Of a DNA stretch of 64,000 nt, positions 49,681-58,930 are shown one piece after another. The notes under the pieces were generated by a model. It ran no database searches. It was given only the letters and a program-made list of their open reading frames with translations, and was not told the DNA's origin. The stretch is from Neobacillus sp. PS3-12. GTDB taxonomy: Bacteria; Bacillota; Bacilli; Bacillales; Cytobacillaceae. Every line of letters begins with the position of its first letter. The first letter of the stretch is position 1. The position numbers and the translations under genes were made by a program. The DNA lies in contig NZ_CP133268.1 in NCBI RefSeq assembly GCF_030915385.1, forward strand, positions 4,252,001-4,316,000, in the 5' to 3' direction.

Positions 49681-50926
49681 TGAGATGCTCTCTCAAGATG
49701 AAATAGATGCCTTATTAAGGGGAACAGAAGATGACACGAATCTACAAATGGACCCAAATGAAGAAGAAGATTATTTATCACCAATCGAAAAAGATGCGTT
49801 AGGTGAAATTGGTAATATTTCCTTCGGAAGTGCGTCAACGGCATTGTCCACCTTACTAAATCAAAAGGTAGAAATTACAACACCTACTGTAACAGTCATT
49901 AGAAAAGAGAAAGTAAGTGATGAATTTCCAATACCTTATATAGGAATTCAAGTGGGATATACACAAGGTTTTACAGGCAGCAATCTATTGATTATGCAGC
50001 AGCAGGATGCAGCCATTATCGTTGATTTAATGTTAGGGGGGGATGGCTCAAATCCATCAGAATTGATGGATGAGATTCATTTAAGTGCTGTTCAGGAAGC
50101 AATGAATCAGATGATGGGCTCCGCTGCTACATCCATGTCAACGATTTTTAATAAGAGAGTTGATATTTCACCTCCTTCTATTGAAATCATTGACATTCAA
50201 CATGGTCAAGGAATGGAAAAAATTCCAAATGAAGAATTGCTCGTAAAAATTTCTTTCCGATTAAAGGTGGGCAACTTAATCGATTCTTCGATCATGCAGC
50301 TGCTCCCGCTTGATTTTTCAATAAAGCTTGTAGAAGAACTGTTAAATCCCGGACAAGGTACCCATGCTCAAACCCCCTCATCAAGGAATGAGCAGACAAT
50401 TTCAGAATCAACCTATACTACGCATGAAAGAGGTTACAGCCCAATCGACTATCAAGGAGCAAGTGCTTTCAATCAAAATACAGCTGCCACAGCAACTGTT
50501 CAATCCTATGCTGCTCAAGCACAGGCAGCATTTGAGCAGCCTGCAGTTCCGTTGCAGAATCAAAGAGCTCAGCATGTGGGTACAAGATTACAAGGATCGG
50601 AACAGCCGAATATTCAGCCTGCAATATTTTCAAATTTTGAACAACAGCAGCCACATGTTACAGAAACAAAAAATTTAGATATGCTTCTGGATATTCCGTT
50701 ACAGGTTACCGTTGAACTGGGAAGCACCAAAAAATCTGTTAAAGAAATTTTAGAACTTTCATCAGGCTCGATTATTGAATTAGATAAACTTGCAGGAGAG
50801 CCTGTCGATATCCTTGTTAACAATCGTTTAGTCGCTCAAGGAGAAGTAGTTGTAATTGATGAGAATTTTGGTGTTAGGCTAACAGATATTATTAGTCAAT
50901 CTGATAGACTTAAAAAATTAAGGTAA
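49673..50926 (+). CDS. fliY: flagellar switch phosphatase FliY
   Basis: FliY is the Gram-positive switch protein that dephosphorylates CheY-P. The 417-aa protein has the N-terminal CheY-binding MLSQDEIDALLRG, a CheC-like domain with two phosphatase sites (DALGEIGNISFGSASTALSTL and SAVQEAMNQMMGSAATSMST), a long Gln/Ala/Pro-rich linker (about 215-330) and a C-terminal FliN domain (LDIPLQVTVELG). The linker is longer than in B. subtilis (378 aa total). Confidence 0.95.
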   Translation: MSDEMLSQDEIDALLRGTEDDTNLQMDPNEEEDYLSPIEKDALGEIGNISFGSASTALSTLLNQKVEITTPTVTVIRKEKVSDEFPIPYIGIQVGYTQGFTGSNLLIMQQQDAAIIVDLMLGGDGSNPSELMDEIHLSAVQEAMNQMMGSAATSMSTIFNKRVDISPPSIEIIDIQHGQGMEKIPNEELLVKISFRLKVGNLIDSSIMQLLPLDFSIKLVEELLNPGQGTHAQTPSSRNEQTISESTYTTHERGYSPIDYQGASAFNQNTAATATVQSYAAQAQAAFEQPAVPLQNQRAQHVGTRLQGSEQPNIQPAIFSNFEQQQPHVTETKNLDMLLDIPLQVTVELGSTKKSVKEILELSSGSIIELDKLAGEPVDILVNNRLVAQGEVVVIDENFGVRLTDIISQSDRLKKLR

Positions 50927-50946
50927 AAAATGGGGGCAAGCAATCA

Positions 50947-51309
50947 ATGGCACATCGGATTTTAATCGTAGATGACGCAGCTTTTATGAGAATGATGATT
51001 AAGGACATTTTGACTAAAAATGGTTATCAAGTGGTAGGGGAAGCTGCTGATGGAGCTCAAGCAGTTGAAAAGTATAGAGAGACAGCGCCAGATCTTGTAA
51101 CGATGGATATTACCATGCCTGAAATGGACGGAATCACAGCCTTAAAAGAAATCAAAAAGATCAATCCAAATGTAAAAGTTATCATGTGTTCAGCAATGGG
51201 CCAGCAGGCTATGGTCATTGACGCTATTCAAGCAGGTGCAAAAGATTTTATTGTAAAACCTTTCCAAGCTGACCGTGTTCTTGAAGCGATATCAAAAACA
51301 TTAGGATAA
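50947..51309 (+). CDS. cheY: chemotaxis response regulator CheY
   Basis: A 120-aa single-domain response regulator. Acidic residues Asp9/Asp10, phospho-acceptor Asp54 in TMDITMPEMDG and Lys104 in VKPF are present. In Bacillus, CheY-P favours counterclockwise rotation and smooth swimming. SD GGGGGCAAGC. Positioned between fliY and fliO as in B. subtilis. Confidence 0.96.
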   Translation: MAHRILIVDDAAFMRMMIKDILTKNGYQVVGEAADGAQAVEKYRETAPDLVTMDITMPEMDGITALKEIKKINPNVKVIMCSAMGQQAMVIDAIQAGAKDFIVKPFQADRVLEAISKTLG

Positions 51310-51336
51310 GGAAACGAAAGATAGAGGTGCAGCGCC

Positions 51337-51999
51337 TTGGTGAATTTTCAAAAATGGTTAATGGCAGCACTTATTGTTTTATTTGCACTTACTAGTACAG
51401 AGCAAATGGTATATGCGCAAAGTTTAAATAATAGTGTGAAAGATTGCATTCAGCATCCCGAAAAATGTCAGGATCAAAAACCTGCAGTAAAACATAGTGA
51501 CAAACAAACGCCTGAGTCCAGTCAAGTGGGGGTTACGATTTGGGATTTTGTCAGGATGATTTTTGCGACTGCTTTTGTTGTGGCACTTCTTTACTTTTTG
51601 TTGAAGTTTATTAATAAAAAAAGTAGAAGCTTTAAGTCAACCCAGCTTGTAGAGAATCTTGGGGGAACGGTGCTCGGTGCAAATCGATCCGTGCAAATCG
51701 TAAAAATAGCAGACCTTCTTTTGATCGTTGGTGTCGGAGATAATGTTCAATTATTGAAGGAAATTGATGACCCAAATGAACGCATGCAGATTCTTACAGA
51801 TTATAATAATAAGCTTGAGCAGCAAATAATTCCTAGTGATCTTGTAACAAAAGTAATCGAAAAGACGAAAAAGTGGCAGCCTTCCAACAAGGAAGGATCC
51901 ACTTTTACATCACTATTTAAAGCCCAGCTGGATGAGCTTTCAAAGGGAAGAAAAAAGATATTTGAAGAGATGGAGCAGAAAGGGTCAGACAAAAAATGA
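51337..51999 (+). CDS. fliO: flagellar biosynthesis protein FliO (FliZ)
   Basis: A 220-aa FliO/FliZ family protein, which supports FliP ring assembly in the export gate. It has an N-terminal signal peptide (about 5-29, ending in VYA-Q), an extracytoplasmic loop with paired Cys (DCIQHPEKCQ), one TM segment (about 67-90), and a cytoplasmic FliO domain (LGGTVLGANRSVQIVKIADLLLIVGVG). Start TTG 51337 or GTG 51340 with AGAGGTG. Ends inside fliP by 4 nt. Confidence 0.9.
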   Translation: MVNFQKWLMAALIVLFALTSTEQMVYAQSLNNSVKDCIQHPEKCQDQKPAVKHSDKQTPESSQVGVTIWDFVRMIFATAFVVALLYFLLKFINKKSRSFKSTQLVENLGGTVLGANRSVQIVKIADLLLIVGVGDNVQLLKEIDDPNERMQILTDYNNKLEQQIIPSDLVTKVIEKTKKWQPSNKEGSTFTSLFKAQLDELSKGRKKIFEEMEQKGSDKK

Positions 52000-52661
52000 A
52001 TCAGGTAATGGATTTTTTCAACAGCAATTCACCGGAAAATGTGTCAACATCTGTTAAATTGCTATTACTTCTAACTGTTCTTTCGTTAGCTCCAAGCATT
52101 TTAATTTTAATGACGTGCTTTACAAGAATTGTTGTCGTTCTTTCCTTTGTCAGAACGGCGCTTGCAACCCAGCAAATGCCGCCTAACCAGGTGATCGTTG
52201 GATTATCGTTATTTTTAACGTTTTTTATCATGGCGCCAACATTTCAACAAGTAAACAAAGACGCACTTACTCCTTTGTTTAACGAAAAGATTACACTTGA
52301 ACAGGCATATGACAAGGCATCCGTTCCATTTAAAGAGTTTATGAGTGCACATACTAGACAAAAGGATCTTCAATTGTTTCTTGATTATGCTAAGGTGGAC
52401 AAGCCAAAAACAGTTCAAGATATCCCATTAACTGCACTCGTTCCGGCATATGCCATTAGTGAATTAAAAACAGCGTTTCAAATCGGTTTTATGATTTTTA
52501 TCCCATTCCTTGTCATTGATATGGTGGTGGCTAGTGTTCTTATGTCAATGGGAATGATGATGCTGCCACCGGTAATGATCTCCCTGCCTTTTAAAATTCT
52601 CTTATTTGTCATGGTTGATGGCTGGTATTTAGTTGTAAAATCGCTTTTAGAAAGTTTTTAA
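51996..52661 (+). CDS. fliP: flagellar export gate protein FliP
   Basis: FliP is the core of the export gate pore with FliQ and FliR. The 221-aa polytopic membrane protein has LTVLSLAPSILILMTCFTRIVVVLSFVR (about 26-53), PPNQVIVGLSLFLTFF and VDMVVASVLMSMGMMMLPP. In many species an N-terminal signal peptide exists; here the short N-terminus has none obvious. Confidence 0.95.
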   Translation: MNQVMDFFNSNSPENVSTSVKLLLLLTVLSLAPSILILMTCFTRIVVVLSFVRTALATQQMPPNQVIVGLSLFLTFFIMAPTFQQVNKDALTPLFNEKITLEQAYDKASVPFKEFMSAHTRQKDLQLFLDYAKVDKPKTVQDIPLTALVPAYAISELKTAFQIGFMIFIPFLVIDMVVASVLMSMGMMMLPPVMISLPFKILLFVMVDGWYLVVKSLLESF

Positions 52662-52678
52662 GAGAGAGGTGTAGTTCC

Positions 52679-52948
52679 TTGAGTTCAGAAATGATCATTA
52701 GAATTGCAGAGCAAGGAATATATACCGTTTTAATGGTAAGCGGTCCGCTAATTCTGCTTGCGTTAGTAGTTGGTCTTATTATTAGTATTTTTCAAGCAAC
52801 CACGCAAATTCAAGAACAAACCCTTGCCTTTGTGCCAAAAATTGTTGCCGTTTTAGTTGGCCTTATTATTTTTGGTCCATGGATGCTTAGTCATATGCTT
52901 TCCTATGCAAATGAAATATTTTCGAATTTAACTAGATTTGTAGGCTAA
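52679..52948 (+). CDS. fliQ: flagellar export gate protein FliQ
   Basis: An 89-aa protein with two TM segments (about 13-37 and 52-72), including LVVGLIISIFQATTQIQEQTLAFVPKI, the highly conserved FliQ signature. Starts at TTG 52679 with GAGAGGTG. Confidence 0.95.
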   Translation: MSSEMIIRIAEQGIYTVLMVSGPLILLALVVGLIISIFQATTQIQEQTLAFVPKIVAVLVGLIIFGPWMLSHMLSYANEIFSNLTRFVG

Positions 52949-52952
52949 AGAA

Positions 52953-53732
52953 ATGAATGATTTACTGCCAAAATTCCCAGCTTTCTTATTAATTTTAGTA
53001 AGGGTAACCTCATTTTTTGTGATGATGCCATTGTTTTCATATCGAACAGTACCGACTGCTCATAAAGTTGGTTTAGGATTTTTCCTTTCCTGGTTGATTT
53101 TTTATGCAATTCAGCCTCCAGTACTCGAAATAAACGGTCTCTATTTTTTGCTTATTATCAAAGAGGCTTTGGTTGGCTTACTGATTGGATTTACTGCCTA
53201 TATGATTTTATCGGCCATTCAAATAGCGGGCGGTTTAATTGACTTTCAGATGGGCTTTGCAATCGCGAACGTCATTGATCCGCAGACGGGGGCACAAAGC
53301 CCCTTGATGGGACAATATTTATATACATTCGGACTCTTATTCTTACTTTCTTTTAATGGTCATCATTTATTAATTGACGGGATCTATAACAGTTATCGGT
53401 TTATCCCAATCGACCAGGCTTGGCTTCCGCTTGGAAGAAGTAATGTCGCACTTTATTTTGTAAGATCATTTAGCTCCATGTTTGTGGTGGCCTTCCAAAT
53501 GTCTGCTCCCGTTGTCGGCAGTCTCTTTCTTGTCGATGTCGCCTTGGGAATTGTTGCTAGAACTGTTCCACAACTAAATATCTTTGTCGTAGGATTACCA
53601 GTTAAACTGATTGTCAGCTTTCTTGTCATTGTGGCGGTTATGGGTGTAATGCTGACACTTGTCTCCCATCTAACGGAGACAATGCTTGTAACGATGCGGG
53701 ATATGATGCAGCTGCTTGGAGGTTCTAAATAA
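52953..53732 (+). CDS. fliR: flagellar export gate protein FliR
   Basis: A 259-aa polytopic membrane protein, the third gate subunit. Conserved parts include FLLILVRVTSFFVMMPLF, GGLIDFQMGFAIANVIDPQTGAQSPLMGQ and ALGIVARTVPQLNIFVVGLPVK. It starts four bases after fliQ and its stop overlaps the flhB ATG by one base. Confidence 0.95.
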   Translation: MNDLLPKFPAFLLILVRVTSFFVMMPLFSYRTVPTAHKVGLGFFLSWLIFYAIQPPVLEINGLYFLLIIKEALVGLLIGFTAYMILSAIQIAGGLIDFQMGFAIANVIDPQTGAQSPLMGQYLYTFGLLFLLSFNGHHLLIDGIYNSYRFIPIDQAWLPLGRSNVALYFVRSFSSMFVVAFQMSAPVVGSLFLVDVALGIVARTVPQLNIFVVGLPVKLIVSFLVIVAVMGVMLTLVSHLTETMLVTMRDMMQLLGGSK

Positions 53733-54811
53733 TGCTTTTGTCACTAGATTTGCAAATGTTTGCAGGTGAAAAAACAGAAAGGGCAACGCCCAAGAAAAGA
53801 CAGGATGTAAGAAAAAAGGGTCAGACTGCCAAGAGTCAGGATATTAATACAGCTGTTGTGTTACTTGCTGTTTTTCTATTCATGATGATATTCGGTAATT
53901 ATTTAGGAACAGGGATATTAGCTTTATTTAAGAATTCATTTCAAGAATATATGCTGATGGATGTAACACCAGGAAACCTTCGCATTATTCTGTTAGCGAT
54001 TTTAAAGGAACTTGCGCTTTATCTTGGGCCGATTTTACTGGTTTCGCTTATTGCAGGATTGGTATCAAATCTGGCCCAGGTCGGTTTCATGTTTACAAGT
54101 GAGGCGATCATGCCAAAGCTTGAAAAAATCAACCCCATCAGCGGTTTTAAAAGAATTTTCTCGATAAGAGCGGTTGTTGAGCTGGTAAAATCACTACTTA
54201 AAATTGGTTTTATTGGGATTGTTACATTTACTGTTTTATGGAAAAGAATGCCGGAAATATTGGTTCTTTCACAAAAGTCAATCGGCACGGCACTTGTTAC
54301 ACTAGGAAGTTTAACCGTCCAAATGGGATTGTATGCTTCAGGGGCATTACTTTTGTTAGCTCTGCTAGATTATCTTTACCAAAAATATGATTTTGAAAAA
54401 AGCATTCGGATGTCCAAGCAGGACATTAAGGATGAATATAAAAACACAGAAGGAGATCCACTCATAAAATCGCGGATTAAACAAAGACAGCGGGAAATGG
54501 CGATGCAAAGAATGATGCAGGAAGTGCCAAAGGCCGATGTGGTCATCACAAATCCAACGCATTATGCGGTTGCAATCGTGTATGATGAAGCAAAACGTGA
54601 TGCCCCCTTTGTTGTTGCCAAGGGAGTGGACTTTACCGCACAAAAAATAAAAGCAATCGCAAAAGAGAATGATGTGATGACGGTGGAAAACCGCCCGTTA
54701 GCACGGGCATTGTATAGCCAAACAGAAATTGGCGATTCCATCCCAGAAGAATTCTTCAAAGCAATTGCCGAAATTCTTGCGTTTGTTTATCGGGCAAAAA
54801 AGAAGATTTAA
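53732..54811 (+). CDS. flhB: flagellar export switch protein FlhB
   Basis: FlhB switches export from hook to filament subunits after autocleavage. The 359-aa protein has an N-terminal KTERATPKKRQDVRKKGQ, four TM segments (about 33-210) and a cytoplasmic C-terminal domain with the autocleavage motif NPTH (about 272-275), followed by YAVAIVYDEAKRDAPFVVAKG. That last segment is what ylqH (25141-25422) resembles. Confidence 0.97.
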   Translation: MLLSLDLQMFAGEKTERATPKKRQDVRKKGQTAKSQDINTAVVLLAVFLFMMIFGNYLGTGILALFKNSFQEYMLMDVTPGNLRIILLAILKELALYLGPILLVSLIAGLVSNLAQVGFMFTSEAIMPKLEKINPISGFKRIFSIRAVVELVKSLLKIGFIGIVTFTVLWKRMPEILVLSQKSIGTALVTLGSLTVQMGLYASGALLLLALLDYLYQKYDFEKSIRMSKQDIKDEYKNTEGDPLIKSRIKQRQREMAMQRMMQEVPKADVVITNPTHYAVAIVYDEAKRDAPFVVAKGVDFTAQKIKAIAKENDVMTVENRPLARALYSQTEIGDSIPEEFFKAIAEILAFVYRAKKKI

Positions 54812-54852
54812 GGAAATGAATTTCGGAAGCCTGTATTAAGGGAGAGAGACGA

Positions 54853-56889
54853 ATGTCAGCAAGAGATTTATCTGTTTTAATAAGTGTCATATTAATTGTT
54901 TCCATGTTAATCATTCCATTTCCTACTTGGCTTCTAAGTATATTAATTATTTTAAATATTACTCTAGCATTATTGGTCTTACTTGTTTCAATGAATATGA
55001 CAGAGCCTCTCCAATTTTCCGTTTTTCCTTCCCTCTTATTATTACTTACGTTATACCGACTCGGATTAAATGTATCAACGACACGGGCAATCCTCTCGCA
55101 CGGTGATGCAGGTGGTGTTGTTGAAACATTTGGTACATTTGTTGTCGGAGGAAATATCGTTGTCGGACTTATTTTATTTTTAATTTTGATCATCATTCAA
55201 TTTATTGTTATTACAAAAGGGGCAGAGCGTGTTTCCGAGGTAGCTGCCCGCTTTACCCTAGATGCGATGCCAGGGAAACAAATGAGCATTGATGCTGATT
55301 TAAATGCGGGTATGATTTCTGAACAAGAGGCAAGAGAACGAAGAAAAAAGGTTAGCAGAGAAGCAGATTTTTATGGAGCCATGGATGGTGCCAGCAAGTT
55401 TGTAAAAGGTGATGCCATTGCAAGCATTATTATTGTCCTTATTAACTTAATAGCCGGGATCATTATCGGAATGCTGCAGCAAGGTATGGGACTAGCCGAT
55501 GCAGCTAAGCACTTTTCCTTATTATCCGTTGGTGATGGAATTGTAAGTCAAATCCCTGCTCTCCTTATTTCAACAGCTACTGGTATTGTTGTAACAAGAG
55601 CAGCCTCCGAAGGAAACTTGGGACAAGAAATCACTTCACAGCTCTTAGCCTACCCAAAACTGCTGTATGTTGCTGGAGGAACTATTTTTCTCCTTGGATT
55701 ATTTACTCCGATAAATGATACATTAACGATTCCCATTGCGGGCATGCTTGCGGTTGGGGGATACATGTTTTCTAAAGTACCGGAGCCAAATAAGCTGGAC
55801 TTAGAACAGATGGAAGAAGCAAGCGGGGCTGATGAAATGAAAAGTCCTGAGAGTGTTATTAGTCTATTAAACGTAGACCCGATTGAGTTTGAATTTGGCT
55901 ATGGCCTCATTCCTTTGGCCGACACAAACCAGGGAGGAGATCTGCTGGATCGGATTGTTATGATTCGAAGGCAACTCGCAATCGAGCTTGGTTTGGTCAT
56001 TCCTGTTGTGAGAATTCGCGATAATATTCAACTGCAGCCAAATGAATATCGGATGAAAATCAAAGGGAATGAAATGGCGAGAGGGGAACTTCTCCTTGAT
56101 CATTATTTAGCGATGAGTCCAGGGATTGAGGATGATTCCATTGAAGGAATTGATACCATTGAGCCTTCCTTTGGACTTGCGGCTAAATGGATTACGGAAG
56201 GAATGAAGGAGCGGGCAGAAATATTTGGCTATACCGTTGTTGATCCTCCGTCCGTTGTCTCGACGCATATAACAGAAGTGATAAAAGCAAATGCACATGA
56301 ATTATTAGGACGTCAAGAAACGAAACAACTTATTGATCATGTGAAGGAAAGCTATCCGATTCTCATAGAAGAAGTAACACCAAATCCACTTTCAGTTGGT
56401 GATGTACAAAAGGTGTTATCAAAGCTATTAAAAGAAAATGTTTCAATCAGGAACCTGCCTGTTATTTTTGAAACTTTAGCAGACTTTGGGAAAGTAACGA
56501 CGGATACAGATATTTTAGCAGAATACGTAAGGCAGGCATTAGCAAGGCAAATTACGAATCAATATGTAGGACAAGGGGAAACATTGAAGGTTGCAACGTT
56601 ATCAGGAAAGACAGAAAAATCAGTTGCCGATGCCATTCAACAAACGGAGCACGGAAACTATTTAGCATTAGATCCTTCTATTTCCCAGAGAATATTAGAA
56701 TCGATTGCGGCAAATATCGAGCAATTTTCAATGATGGAACAAACACCAATTGTTCTTTGCTCCCCTGCAGTTCGCATGTACGTAAGGCAGCTGACCGAAC
56801 GTTATTTTCCGAAGGTACCGATTCTCTCTTATAATGAGCTCGAAGCAAATGTAGAAGTACAAAGTGTTGGGGTGGTGAATGTCGATTGA
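54853..56889 (+). CDS. flhA: flagellar export protein FlhA
   Basis: FlhA is the proton-driven export motor and chaperone docking ring. The 678-aa protein has eight TM segments in residues about 5-305, the FHIPEP-like cytoplasmic loop (RFTLDAMPGKQMSIDADLNAG, about 134-154) and a large C-terminal domain (about 345-678). SD GGGAGAG. The stop overlaps the flhF TTG. Confidence 0.97.
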   Translation: MSARDLSVLISVILIVSMLIIPFPTWLLSILIILNITLALLVLLVSMNMTEPLQFSVFPSLLLLLTLYRLGLNVSTTRAILSHGDAGGVVETFGTFVVGGNIVVGLILFLILIIIQFIVITKGAERVSEVAARFTLDAMPGKQMSIDADLNAGMISEQEARERRKKVSREADFYGAMDGASKFVKGDAIASIIIVLINLIAGIIIGMLQQGMGLADAAKHFSLLSVGDGIVSQIPALLISTATGIVVTRAASEGNLGQEITSQLLAYPKLLYVAGGTIFLLGLFTPINDTLTIPIAGMLAVGGYMFSKVPEPNKLDLEQMEEASGADEMKSPESVISLLNVDPIEFEFGYGLIPLADTNQGGDLLDRIVMIRRQLAIELGLVIPVVRIRDNIQLQPNEYRMKIKGNEMARGELLLDHYLAMSPGIEDDSIEGIDTIEPSFGLAAKWITEGMKERAEIFGYTVVDPPSVVSTHITEVIKANAHELLGRQETKQLIDHVKESYPILIEEVTPNPLSVGDVQKVLSKLLKENVSIRNLPVIFETLADFGKVTTDTDILAEYVRQALARQITNQYVGQGETLKVATLSGKTEKSVADAIQQTEHGNYLALDPSISQRILESIAANIEQFSMMEQTPIVLCSPAVRMYVRQLTERYFPKVPILSYNELEANVEVQSVGVVNVD

Positions 56890-58058
56890 AAGTAAAAAAA
56901 TTTACAGCAAAGTCGATGCCGGATGCAATGAAAAGCATCAGAAATGAATTAGGAAATGAAGCAGTCATTTTGAACTCTCGCATTGTTTATACTGGCGGGT
57001 TTCTAGGATTTTTTCGTAGGAAGAATTTCGAAATCATTGCGGCAGTCGATACTATGGCTAAACACGAACCAAAACCAATACGCAAAGGCTTGCAAAAAGG
57101 ATTGGAACCAAAACCAACTATTCAAGTACAGGAACGAACAGATCATAAAAGGTCGGAAAAAAGCGTTTCACAGAATTCAAAACAAACAGAAGATATTTTA
57201 AAAGAAATCACTGATTTGAAAAAATTAATTCGATCCCAGTCCATTCAGTCTGGAAAATTACAAGGTATATACCCTGAACCAATTCAAAAATTAATTCAGC
57301 TCATGTCCGACCAAGATTTCACTCCTGCTTTGATGGAAAAATTCACTGCTGTCCTTTTGGAAAAATGGTTTGCTGACGGTGTAAATCGAACATTCACTGA
57401 ATTACAGGGATTTTTAAAACAGGAAATCATCAAGGTTTTAATTGATAAACCCTTTGGCGGGATTTCATTAACAAAAAAATTTATCAATGTGATTGGACCA
57501 ACAGGTGTTGGGAAAACAACAACACTTGCGAAAATTGCTGCAGATTGTATGTTAAATCATCATAAAAAAGTAGCTTTTATTACAACAGATACGTACCGAA
57601 TTGCTGCTATCGAACAATTAAAAACATATGCCCAAATATTAAATGTTCCAATTGAAGTATGTTATACGCTTGAGGATTTTCAAACTGCTGTTAAAAAGTT
57701 TTCATCTTATGATGTTGTTCTCATTGATACAGCAGGGCGAAATTTTCGAAATAAGCAATATGTAGAAGACCTTGGCAAGGTAATTGATTTTTCTATTGAT
57801 ATAGAAAACTATCTTGTGTTGTCACTTACATCAAAGCAGAAGGATATGGAATCTATTTATCAGCAATTTTCCTCTATCAAAATTGATAAATTCATTTTTA
57901 CAAAAGCGGATGAAACAGATGTTTATGGCACGATGATGAACATAATTGAAAAGTTTGAAATAGGTGCTGCCTATATTACTACTGGACAAGAGGTTCCAGA
58001 TGATGTCATGATTGCAAGTCCTGAAGCAATGGCAAATTTAATCATAGGGGCCAAATAA
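56886..58058 (+). CDS. flhF: flagellar GTPase FlhF
   Basis: FlhF is an SRP-type GTPase that sets flagellar position. The 390-aa protein has the basic B-domain (about 1-130), the N-domain and a G-domain with GPTGVGKTTTLAKIAAD (about 202-218), TTDTYRIAAIEQLKTYA, DTAGRN and TKADETD. It starts at TTG 56886, overlapping flhA. Third SRP-GTPase family member in this window with ftsY and ffh. Confidence 0.96.
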   Translation: MKVKKFTAKSMPDAMKSIRNELGNEAVILNSRIVYTGGFLGFFRRKNFEIIAAVDTMAKHEPKPIRKGLQKGLEPKPTIQVQERTDHKRSEKSVSQNSKQTEDILKEITDLKKLIRSQSIQSGKLQGIYPEPIQKLIQLMSDQDFTPALMEKFTAVLLEKWFADGVNRTFTELQGFLKQEIIKVLIDKPFGGISLTKKFINVIGPTGVGKTTTLAKIAADCMLNHHKKVAFITTDTYRIAAIEQLKTYAQILNVPIEVCYTLEDFQTAVKKFSSYDVVLIDTAGRNFRNKQYVEDLGKVIDFSIDIENYLVLSLTSKQKDMESIYQQFSSIKIDKFIFTKADETDVYGTMMNIIEKFEIGAAYITTGQEVPDDVMIASPEAMANLIIGAK

Positions 58059-58059
58059 C

Positions 58060-58920
58060 ATGAAAGATCAGGCGGAAATTTTACGAAAGAAACTTAGAAG
58101 AAGACATGGATTAAAGCCTAAGACAAAGGCAGTTGCTGTTGTAAGTGGCAAAGGCGGGGTTGGCAAATCCAATTTCTCGTTGAATTTTTCCATTTCTCTT
58201 TCCAAACGTGGATATAGTGTACTTTTGTTTGATATGGATGTCGGGATGGGCAATTTAGATATATTAATGGGCAGGTCTTCTGAAAAAACGATTGTGGATT
58301 ATTTAACAGGGGATTCTAAACTAGCTGATATTATTTTGGAGGGTCCGGAAGGGGTTAAGTATATAGGCGGAGGCACTGGTTTAAATCAGCTAGTGAATCT
58401 GGAGCGCCTTGGAACACTTACAAATGAACTCGATGCATTTCTGGAAGAATATGATTATCTCATTTTTGATATGGGGGCAGGAATAAATGAATCCTCATTA
58501 AAATTTCTTTTATCGGTTCATGAAATTTTTGTGATTACTACACCGGAACCTACTGCGTTGATGGATGCCTATGCGATCATAAAGTATTTACATGTTTTAG
58601 ATGAAAAACTTCCATTTCAAATTGTCGCAAATCGTACACAATCCCATCAAGATGGTACAGCAACGTTAAAAAGACTGACTGATGTTGTTAAAAAATTCTT
58701 AGATTTTGACCCGGTATCTCTAGGAATCCTGCCAGATGATCGCTCCGTTCAACAGGCTGTCTCAAGGCAAATTCCGTTTACTATGTTTAATCCAAAGTCA
58801 AAGGCATCGCTTGCGTTGGACGAACTTGTGAACCGTTATCTTGAAGGGGCAAAGCAAATTCCAGTCCAGCAATCCTCTTCTTTTGTATCGCGGTTAAAGA
58901 AATTTCTGTTTGAAAGGTAA
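58060..58920 (+). CDS. flhG: flagellar number/placement ATPase FlhG (YlxH)
   Basis: A MinD-like ATPase that stimulates FlhF and binds FliM/FliY to pattern flagella. The 286-aa protein has the deviant Walker A SGKGGVGKSNFSLN (about 28-41), FDMDVGMGNLDIL and DMGAGIN, and a C-terminal amphipathic membrane-targeting helix (SRLKKFLFER). N-terminal LRKKLRRRHGLKP is the FlhF-activating region type. Starts two bases after flhF. Confidence 0.94.
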   Translation: MKDQAEILRKKLRRRHGLKPKTKAVAVVSGKGGVGKSNFSLNFSISLSKRGYSVLLFDMDVGMGNLDILMGRSSEKTIVDYLTGDSKLADIILEGPEGVKYIGGGTGLNQLVNLERLGTLTNELDAFLEEYDYLIFDMGAGINESSLKFLLSVHEIFVITTPEPTALMDAYAIIKYLHVLDEKLPFQIVANRTQSHQDGTATLKRLTDVVKKFLDFDPVSLGILPDDRSVQQAVSRQIPFTMFNPKSKASLALDELVNRYLEGAKQIPVQQSSSFVSRLKKFLFER

Positions 58921-58930
58921 GGAGATCCTA